A stretch of 64,000 nt of DNA. Source: Flavobacteriales bacterium (GTDB lineage Bacteria; Bacteroidota; Bacteroidia; Flavobacteriales_F; PHOS-HE28). Below, piece by piece: positions 58,873 to 64,000 of this stretch. Each line of letters begins with the position of its first letter. Within the stretch, counting starts at the first letter, position 1. The DNA lies in assembly GCA_026129465.1 (NCBI GenBank), contig JAHCIA010000001.1, forward strand, positions 1,001,964 to 1,065,963. Reading direction: 5' to 3'. The notes under the pieces are model-generated. The model was not told the origin of the DNA and made no database searches. It was given only the letters and a program-made list of their open reading frames with translations. The translations under genes and the position numbers were made by a program.

Positions 58873-58945
58873 GCGGGAGTAGCTCAGTTGGTAGAGCATC
58901 AGCTTCCCAAGCTGAGGGTCGCGGGTTCGAGTCCCGTTTCCCGCT
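58873..58945 (+). tRNA. tRNA-Gly (CCC anticodon)
   Basis: The 73-nt sequence folds with acceptor GCGGGAG/TTCCCGC, D-arm GCTCAGTTGGTAGAGC, anticodon stem TCAGC/GCTGA with loop TTCCCAA (anticodon CCC), T-arm GCGGG-TTCGAGT-CCCGT, discriminator T. Its 3' end is repeated 65 bp downstream. Confidence 0.94.
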
Positions 58946-59036
58946 CGGATCCGGGGGATCCCTATCGTCGAGTTGGGCGCCATGGCGTCGCGGGCCCGCA
59001 TGCCGGCAGGCAGGTTCGAGTCCCGTTTCCCGCTCG
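58924..59036 (+). repeat. 24-bp direct repeat of the tRNA-Gly 3' end (att-like)
   Basis: GGTTCGAGTCCCGTTTCCCG plus CTCG occurs at 58924-58947 inside tRNA-Gly and again, identical, at 59013-59036. The copies are 89 bp apart. The first copy is the T-arm and acceptor 3' strand. This is the pattern left when an element integrates in a tRNA gene and later excises or decays; the intervening 65 bp (58948-59012) encodes nothing recognisable. Confidence 0.7.
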
Positions 59037-59104
59037 AAGGAAGGACCACCAGATCCGCATGCGAAAACAAAAGGCCTTCAGGACCGTTGCTTCGTGGATC
59101 GCCG

Positions 59105-59776
59105 ATGGACCCCACGATGCTGATACCGGCACAACTCATGTTCCCACTGTTGCTGCTCGCATGCGGTACGCCTGCCGAACGCGACAGCATTGGCGACTGG
59201 ACCAACCCGACCCACCCCATGGCGCAGGACCCCGGCACTCCACTCGATACCATCGTCTTCGGCGCGGGTTGCTTCTGGTGCGTGGAGGCGGTATTCCTTG
59301 AATTGCGCGGCGTACACAGTGTGGAACCCGGCTACATGGGCGGCCACAAGCCGAACCCCACTTACAAGGAGGTTTGTACCGGCAACACTGGCCATGCCGA
59401 GGTGGCCCGCGTGGCCTTCGATCCCCGGGTGATCACCGTGGATGAACTGCTGGAGGTGTTCTGGGCCACGCACGACCCCACCACCCTGGACCGCCAGGGC
59501 GCCGACGTGGGATCGCAGTACCGCTCGGTGATCTTCCACAGCGATGAGGAGCAGCGCACCAAAGCCGAAGCTTACAAGGAAGCGCTGGACCGCAGTGGTG
59601 CCTACGAAGCGCCCATCGTCACGCAGGTGGTGCCCGCCAGCGTGTTCTACCCGGCCGAGGACTACCACCGCAACTACTACGCGTTGAATGGTGACCAGGG
59701 CTATTGCCGCATGGTGATCAGGCCCAAGCTGGAGAAGTTCCGGAAGGTCTTCGCCGACCGTTTGAAGGACCGTTGA
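59105..59776 (+). CDS. msrA: Lipoprotein peptide-methionine (S)-S-oxide reductase
   Basis: The 223-residue protein has a lipoprotein signal with lipobox LLAC (Cys20) and the MsrA fold: catalytic Cys56 in FGAGCFWCVE, GYMGGHKPNPTYKEVCTGNTGHAE, VFWATHDPTTLDRQGADVGSQYRS and the C-terminal HRNYYALNGDQGYCRMVI. It reduces methionine-S-sulfoxide in proteins at the periplasmic face or outer membrane. The longer open frame to 58973 runs through the tRNA repeat and is not used. Confidence 0.94.
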   Translation: MDPTMLIPAQLMFPLLLLACGTPAERDSIGDWTNPTHPMAQDPGTPLDTIVFGAGCFWCVEAVFLELRGVHSVEPGYMGGHKPNPTYKEVCTGNTGHAEVARVAFDPRVITVDELLEVFWATHDPTTLDRQGADVGSQYRSVIFHSDEEQRTKAEAYKEALDRSGAYEAPIVTQVVPASVFYPAEDYHRNYYALNGDQGYCRMVIRPKLEKFRKVFADRLKDR

Positions 59777-59835
59777 CCGGGCCGGTCTATCTTGGCCGCT
59801 GGTTGTTCGGCCCCAACTTTGCCAAGGCGCGCGCC

Positions 59836-60603
59836 ATGATGCGAACGATACCCCTCCCCCTGCTCCTTTCCGCCTTGTCCACCACTTCCGCCCAGCCGGG
59901 CATGGAGTTGATCCGCAACGGCGGGTTCGAATCGGTGGACCGCTCGGTGACCACTTACGACCAGCTGACCGCCGCCACCGGTTGGAGCAACGCCACACTC
60001 GCCCTCTCCGAAGTATTCGACCCCAAGGCCTCGGTGAAGACCGTGGGTATACCGGAGAACGACTATGGCTACATGAAGCCTTTCGAGGGCGAACGATACG
60101 CGGGCTTCTGCGGTTGGAAGGATGACGTGCGCCGCAACTGGGGGGCCGTGGATGAGCGCGACACCTTCAAACCGGGCTGGAACGCCTACAGCGAATACCT
60201 GCAGAGCGAACTGGTGCAGCCGCTGCGCAAAGGCGTGGAATACGAGCTGGCATTCCGTGTGGCGCTTTCACAGAACAGTGACCGGGCCATCATCGGCCTT
60301 GGCGCCATCTTCCACGAGAACGAGCAGCGTCATCAGCACCGCAAGTTCATCGACGAGATCCCCGAGGTCTTCAGCGAGGAGATGATCACCGAGAAGGGCA
60401 AGTGGCATGAGGTGCGTGGCACCTTCAAGGCCGATGGCAAGGAGCGCTGGATCATCATCGGCATCTATCCCTACGTGGGCATGGAGAGCAGGCCGGTGGT
60501 GGAAGGGCCCGACAACCGCTACGCCTACTTCTACATCGACGGGGTTTCCCTGACCGAGTACGTCCCGAAGAAGGAAGGGACAGATGCGCCGGAAGGGCAG
60601 TAG
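59836..60603 (+). CDS. Secreted Bacteroidota 'NGGFE' domain protein
   Basis: The 255-residue protein has a signal peptide (MMRTIPLPLLLSALSTTSAQ) and begins ELIRNGGFESVDRS, then YAGFCGWKDD, EYLQSELVQPLRKGVEYELAFRVALSQ and ERWIIIGIYPY. This matches the N-terminal jelly-roll-like domain commonly fused to OmpA domains in Bacteroidota, here without an OmpA domain. Possible role in cell-surface binding; no catalytic residues seen. Confidence 0.8.
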   Translation: MMRTIPLPLLLSALSTTSAQPGMELIRNGGFESVDRSVTTYDQLTAATGWSNATLALSEVFDPKASVKTVGIPENDYGYMKPFEGERYAGFCGWKDDVRRNWGAVDERDTFKPGWNAYSEYLQSELVQPLRKGVEYELAFRVALSQNSDRAIIGLGAIFHENEQRHQHRKFIDEIPEVFSEEMITEKGKWHEVRGTFKADGKERWIIIGIYPYVGMESRPVVEGPDNRYAYFYIDGVSLTEYVPKKEGTDAPEGQ

Positions 60604-60651
60604 GCCGATCGTCCGTGACAAGCGTCACGCGGGTGGCCGATGCCGCTCCGG

Positions 60652-60659
60652 TAACTTTG
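60652..60659 (+). promoter_or_regulatory. -7 box (TAACTTTG) for the DUF983 gene
   Basis: TAACTTTG exactly matches TAnnTTTG and ends 4 nt before the ATG at 60664, so transcription should start at or near the start codon. Confidence 0.6.
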
Positions 60660-60663
60660 CGGC

Positions 60664-61059
60664 ATGACCGGCAAAGGCACCAAGCTCTACAGCATCATCC
60701 GTTTCAAGTGCCCGCACTGCCACGAAGGCGAATTCTTCGTGGATCGCAATCCTTACAACATCGCCAAGGCCGGCGACCTGCTGGATACCTGCCCCGCATG
60801 CGGCCGCAAATACGAGCCGGAACCGGGCTTCTACTACGGCGGCATGTACGTGGCCTATGCGCTGGCCGTGGCCCTGTTCGTGACCGTCTATCTCGCCACC
60901 ACGATCCTCTGGCCAGCGTCGGCCATAGGTCTGCGTGTCGGGCTGGTGCTCCTCGCCCTGGTGCTCTTCGCGCCGCTGGTCTATGCGCTCTCGAAGATCA
61001 TCTGGGCCAACCTCTTCCTGTCCTACAAGGGCCCGGCATCGGCGCCGGACCAGCATTGA
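60664..61059 (+). CDS. DUF983 zinc-ribbon membrane protein
   Basis: The 131-residue protein has a zinc ribbon (CPHCHEGEFF ... CPACGRKYEPEPGFYYGGMYV) and two membrane helices. DUF983 is widespread in Bacteroidota and Alphaproteobacteria and of unknown function. It converges with the methyltransferase gene. Confidence 0.9.
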   Translation: MTGKGTKLYSIIRFKCPHCHEGEFFVDRNPYNIAKAGDLLDTCPACGRKYEPEPGFYYGGMYVAYALAVALFVTVYLATTILWPASAIGLRVGLVLLALVLFAPLVYALSKIIWANLFLSYKGPASAPDQH

Positions 61060-61069
61060 ACGCCGGTGA

Positions 61070-61774
61070 TCACTCGCCTTCCATGTACTCGTCCATGGGG
61101 TCGGTCATCATGAACAGCACATCGTAAGGCATCGTCTTGGCGCGAGCACTGAGGTCGGTGAATCCGGTACCGACGAATTCGTCCATGATGCTCTCGGGGC
61201 TCATGCGTTCGGCAAGCGGCGGCCCCACGGGGGTTTCGCGGTTCTGCCATTCCACCATGAATAGCGCCCGCGGCGGACGCATGCCGTTGCGCAGCAGCTT
61301 CAGGTAGCCCTTCTTGTCTTTGATGCCCGGAAAGGCATGCACGATGAGGCCCAGATCCACCTCGTTGGGCATGAGGCCCGGATCACCAACGGGTACGGCG
61401 CGCACCTTCAGGCGGTCGTCGCCCAGACCAAGGCTCTTCCTTCGCGCCATGATGGCCTCATAGTTCGCCACGTCGTTCACGATGGCGATGACCCGCGCAC
61501 CGGCGTCGATCAGTTTGAAGGTGAAATAGCCGTCACCGGCGAAGAGGTCCGCGATGACGATGCCGTCGATATCGCCCATGAGTTCCAGCAGCTTCTCCGG
61601 CTGCTGCCATTCATCGCGTGGGTCGCTGTGGATGGACAGCAATTCGCGGCGCTGGTCATCGGCCTTCACCTCCTGGGCCACGGTCTGGTCCGTCGAACCT
61701 GTTGCTCCACCCGGTGCGTTGTCCTGGGCACAGGCCATCAGTGGAAAAAGAAGGAAGAGCAGGGAGCGCTTCAT
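61070..61774 (-). CDS. Lipoprotein with SAM-methyltransferase domain
   Basis: The 234-residue protein has a lipoprotein signal with lipobox LMAC (Cys11 region of MKRSLLFLLFPLMACAQ) and a class I methyltransferase domain: IVIADLFAGDGYFTFKLIDAGARVIAIVND, MARRKSLGLG, VDLGLIVHAFPGIKDKKGYLKLLRNGMRPP. This resembles the predicted methyltransferases of COG4798, which also often carry signal peptides. SAM is a cytoplasmic cofactor, so an exported enzyme is puzzling. Starts at 61786 or 61774 differ by four residues. Confidence 0.85.
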   Translation of the reverse strand: MKRSLLFLLFPLMACAQDNAPGGATGSTDQTVAQEVKADDQRRELLSIHSDPRDEWQQPEKLLELMGDIDGIVIADLFAGDGYFTFKLIDAGARVIAIVNDVANYEAIMARRKSLGLGDDRLKVRAVPVGDPGLMPNEVDLGLIVHAFPGIKDKKGYLKLLRNGMRPPRALFMVEWQNRETPVGPPLAERMSPESIMDEFVGTGFTDLSARAKTMPYDVLFMMTDPMDEYMEGE

Positions 61775-61871
61775 GGTCGTTCTCATGGATATGGGCGCTA
61801 AAGTATCCTGATCGCCGGGGGCTTGCCATTGCGGCCATCAAGAATTTTCCATGGGAAATGATACAGTTGGC

Positions 61872-61879
61872 TACTTTTG
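61872..61879 (+). promoter_or_regulatory. -7 box (TACTTTTG) for the MarR gene
   Basis: TACTTTTG exactly matches TAnnTTTG and ends 4 nt before the ATG at 61884. Confidence 0.6.
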
Positions 61880-61883
61880 CGTC

Positions 61884-62333
61884 ATGCCCAAGATCGGGGA
61901 GGAACTCCAGAGTCGTTTTGAGAGCGAGCAGCAGAAGGCCATGCTCAACGTGCTGTTCACCAGCAACTGGTTCCGAAGCATGCAGAACGAGTTGTTCCGC
62001 CCGCATGGCATCAGCCCCCAGCAATACAACATCCTGCGCATCCTGCGCGGGGCGAAGGACCGCATGAACATGCAGAACGTGAAGGGCAGGATGATCGACC
62101 GCGCCCCGAACGCCACAAGGCTCACGGACAAGCTTATCGCCAAAGGCTTGGTACACCGTGAGCGGTGTGATGAGGACCGCCGCGTGGTGTATGTCCGCAT
62201 CAGCGACAAGGGCTTGGCGTTGCTGGCTTTGCTGGACAATAAGATCCAGGTGCTGAACGAGCGCATGCTGAAGAATCTCAGCAGCAGGGACGCCTCCGAA
62301 CTGAATCGCATCCTGGACACCTGCCGTGGCTGA
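61884..62333 (+). CDS. MarR-family regulator
   Basis: The 149-residue protein has the MarR core: LFRPHGISPQQYNILRILRGA, the recognition part NVKGRMIDRAPNATRLTDKLIAKGLVHRERCDEDRRVVYVRISDKG. In Flavobacteria this MarR-YceI-nitroreductase order is recurrent and the regulator probably controls both downstream genes. The start at 61884 follows the promoter box; 61851 is possible but lies before it. Confidence 0.92.
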   Translation: MPKIGEELQSRFESEQQKAMLNVLFTSNWFRSMQNELFRPHGISPQQYNILRILRGAKDRMNMQNVKGRMIDRAPNATRLTDKLIAKGLVHRERCDEDRRVVYVRISDKGLALLALLDNKIQVLNERMLKNLSSRDASELNRILDTCRG

Positions 62334-62387
62334 ACGATCGCCCTGGCCCGCGTGTTCCCTTCTACGCCAGCGAACATCCATTCCGAC

Positions 62388-62993
62388 ATGAGTTCCCTCT
62401 CCTTCAGGCTGAAACATCCACTGCTGTCCGCCGCCCTTGCCATACTCCCCCTCGCATCCCTTTTCGGCCAGGAGATGCGCATGCGGCCGGAGGAAAGCAC
62501 GGTGCGCTGGAAGGCCTCCAAGGTCACAGGGGCGCACGACGGCCGCGTTTCGATCAAGCGCGGCGCCGTGGTGTGGAACGACGGGTTACTGGCGCAGGCC
62601 GATGTGACGATCGACATGACCACCATCGTGTGCGACGACATCCAGAACCCTTCATCCAACAACCGGCTCGTGAACCATTTGAAGTCGGCCGATTTCTTCC
62701 ACGTGGAGAACCATGGCGAGGCCTCTTTCCGCACACGGTCCGTGGAGAAGGTGGCAGGAGCGGCGGACAAGTTCCGCATCACCGGCGACCTGGTGATCAA
62801 AGGCGTCAGCGTGCCCAACACCTTCGAGGTCACGGCCGAGAAGACCGGCGATAGCCTGCGGGTGGAAGGCACGATGGTCTTCGACCGCAGCAAGTACGAT
62901 GTGCGCTATGGATCCGGCTCCTTCTTCAGTGATCTGGGCGACCGCACGATACACGACGCGGTGACCATGACCTGGGAAGTGCTGGCACGATGA
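62388..62993 (+). CDS. YceI-family periplasmic protein
   Basis: The 201-residue protein has a signal peptide (to near FGQ), and the YceI lipocalin-like fold: STVRWKASKVTGAHDGRVSIKRG, DMTTIVCDD, LKSADFFHVENHGEASFRTRSV, ITGDLVIKGVSVPNTFEV and DRSKYDVRYGSGSFFSDLGDR. It binds isoprenoid-type lipids in relatives. Its stop overlaps the nitroreductase start (62990-62993). Confidence 0.93.
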   Translation: MSSLSFRLKHPLLSAALAILPLASLFGQEMRMRPEESTVRWKASKVTGAHDGRVSIKRGAVVWNDGLLAQADVTIDMTTIVCDDIQNPSSNNRLVNHLKSADFFHVENHGEASFRTRSVEKVAGAADKFRITGDLVIKGVSVPNTFEVTAEKTGDSLRVEGTMVFDRSKYDVRYGSGSFFSDLGDRTIHDAVTMTWEVLAR

Positions 62994-63580
62994 GCACCGT
63001 GGCGACCGAAATGCGCAGCGACCTGGACATCAACCCCCTGCTGGGTGAGCGTTACAGCCCGCGCGCTTTCAGCGACCGCGAAGTGACGGACGCCGAGCTG
63101 GACCTGCTCTTCGAGGCCGCGCGCTGGGCGCCCAGCAGCCGCAACGAACAGCCGTGGCGATTTCTTGTGACCAAACGCGGCGGCGCGGGATACGACGCCC
63201 TGCTCGCCTCGATCAACGCATCGAACGCACGCTGGGCGGACAAGGCACCGGTGCTGGTGCTCTGCCTGACAACGCGCGGCTTCCAGCGCTTGGGCGTGGC
63301 CAACCACCATGCCAGGCACGATCTCGGACTGGCCGTCTCACAACTCACCCTGCAAGCGACCGCACTCGGCATTGGTCTTCATCAACTCGGGGGGTTCAAC
63401 GCCGCCGGCGCCCGCGATGCGTTCGGCATCCCCGAGGAATACGACCTGGTGAGCGTGCTGGTGGTCGGCTTTCCCGGCGACCCGAACGACCTGCCCGAGG
63501 ACCTGCGCGAGCGGGAGATCATGCACAGTGGGCGCAAGCCCCTGACGGAGATCGTGTGGAGGGGCGCATTCCCCGGATGA
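62990..63580 (+). CDS. Nitroreductase-family flavoprotein
   Basis: The 196-residue protein has the family marks: RYSPRAFSDREVTDAELDLLFEAARWAPSSRNEQPWRF for FMN binding and dimerisation, DLGLAVSQLTLQATALGIGLHQLGGF, and a C-terminal GFPGDPNDLPEDLREREI. It should use NAD(P)H to reduce nitro or quinone compounds. It completes the MarR-YceI-nitroreductase unit. Confidence 0.92.
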   Translation: MSTVATEMRSDLDINPLLGERYSPRAFSDREVTDAELDLLFEAARWAPSSRNEQPWRFLVTKRGGAGYDALLASINASNARWADKAPVLVLCLTTRGFQRLGVANHHARHDLGLAVSQLTLQATALGIGLHQLGGFNAAGARDAFGIPEEYDLVSVLVVGFPGDPNDLPEDLREREIMHSGRKPLTEIVWRGAFPG

Positions 63581-63586
63581 GGACGA

Positions 63587-64000
63587 TCATGGCCGCTTCT
63601 CCTGCGGGATGTCGCGGTGCCACAGCAACCGGCCTTCGGGATCGTACACGGAGATGCCCATGACGCGCGCGTTGCGTGGGCCGCTGAAGGCGAGGATGGC
63701 GAAGTTGTGCTGCCGCGCCACCAGGGTGCCCGCCACACGGTTGCGGTTCTCCTCCTTCTCGTGCGGGGCGTATGTACCTGAAGTGAGCGGCGACACGGTG
63801 AGGTCCAGCAGCCGGCGGCCGTCCTTCAGTTCCACTTCGCTGAGCTCGGTGAAATGCCGGTCGCCGGTGAGGAAGACCACCCCCAGGATGCCTTCCGCCT
63901 CGATCCTTGCGAGCAGCGCGTCACGCTCGGCGGCGATGGTGGCGTAGTTCTCGAACATGGCCGCCGAGTTGAGCACCTGGCTTCCCACGGCCACCAGCTT
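63587..64000 (-). CDS. PhoD-like alkaline phosphatase, C-terminal part (5' end outside window)
   Basis: The reading frame is open to the window edge. The visible part has GVVFLTGDRHFTELSEVEL, the PhoD metal-site motif GDRHF with Asp and His, then LLDLTVSPLTSGTYAPHEKEE and a C-terminal ARVMGISVYDPEGRLLWHRDI strand pair. PhoD hydrolyses phosphoesters outside the cytoplasm and binds calcium and iron. About two thirds of the protein lies beyond 64000. Confidence 0.88.
   Translation of the reverse strand, partial: KLVAVGSQVLNSAAMFENYATIAAERDALLARIEAEGILGVVFLTGDRHFTELSEVELKDGRRLLDLTVSPLTSGTYAPHEKEENRNRVAGTLVARQHNFAILAFSGPRNARVMGISVYDPEGRLLWHRDIPQEKRP

Noticed and set aside
58948..59040. Second tRNA gene ending in the duplicated T-arm
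   Set aside because: No acceptor 5' strand, D-arm or anticodon arm can be formed upstream of the repeated 3' end.
1..64000. Defence island, prophage or insertion sequence
   Set aside because: No transposase, integrase, restriction, CRISPR-Cas or phage structural gene was found; the only trace of mobility is the tRNA-Gly repeat.

Overview
The window looks like a chromosomal segment of a GC-rich member of the Bacteroidota, most likely an uncultured Flavobacteriales lineage. The signs are type IX secretion (T9SS) C-terminal sorting domains on three proteins, a SusC/FecA-like TonB receptor with a carboxypeptidase-regulatory N-domain, Bacteroidota-typical families (DUF3667, DUF3078, DUF983, a MarR-YceI-nitroreductase trio, a PUR-free conserved Flavobacteriales hypothetical), weak or absent Shine-Dalgarno signals, and many TAnnTTTG/TAnnTTCG promoter -7 boxes placed only 4-9 nt before start codons. 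The lineage is an inference; no rRNA is present.

Layout. 1-4.2 kb: a surface-protein cluster (truncated PKD-like T9SS protein, small T9SS protein, outer-membrane barrel, long beta-solenoid fibre with 12-residue repeats). 4.3-7.9 kb: cold-shock protein, small membrane and DinB proteins, an F420-reductase-like oxidoreductase divergent from an HxlR regulator. 8-12 kb: a secreted tricorn-like protease and an EamA transporter. 12.1-18.2 kb: a complete MarR-regulated RND efflux operon (regulator, lipoprotein adaptor, permease, TolC) joined by ATGA overlaps and preceded by a 19-bp palindrome. 18.3-19.9 kb: GNAT acetyltransferase, a dioxygenase (YgiD) fragment, a membrane protein. 19.9-23.5 kb: minus-strand polysaccharide genes. 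23.5-30.1 kb: M16 peptidase, membrane proteins, a T9SS propeller protein. 30.2-38.7 kb: metallophosphoesterase, HMG-CoA lyase, PyrD, DUF3667, then a metal-homeostasis locus (TonB receptor divergent from DtxR-family regulator plus ZIP transporter) and SmpB. 38.7-43.9 kb: DUF3078, a cytochrome c'-like protein, tRNA-Val, a fatty-acid hydroxylase, a zinc-dependent phospholipase C-like enzyme and ComB. 43.9-49.4 kb: GcvT, glycosyltransferase, methyltransferase, PglF/CapD-type dehydratase. 49.5-53.8 kb: thioesterase, DUF4197, nucleoside phosphorylase, second DUF3667, SirB1-like protein. 53.8-55.7 kb: PglC-like phosphoglycosyl transferase and DegT aminotransferase. 55.8-64 kb: MBL exonuclease, small proteins, tRNA-Pro, PhoB-like regulator, tRNA-Gly with a duplicated 3' end, MsrA, DUF983, a lipoprotein methyltransferase, MarR-YceI-nitroreductase, and the end of a PhoD-like phosphatase.

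How genes work together. The RND operon and the DtxR/TonB/ZIP locus are the two clearest regulated units, each with a visible candidate operator. Glycan genes at 20-23 kb, 45-49 kb and 54-56 kb together supply a dehydratase, aminotransferase, acetyltransferase, initiating phosphoglycosyl transferase and four glycosyltransferases, consistent with a surface glycan containing an amino-deoxy sugar, but they are separated by unrelated genes. A less familiar feature is a set of short degenerate GT-rich 'word' repeats (GGTTGGAGGTTG, GGTGAGGGA, GGGCAAATG types) that lie in intergenic gaps and in two places appear to have been absorbed into coding sequence.
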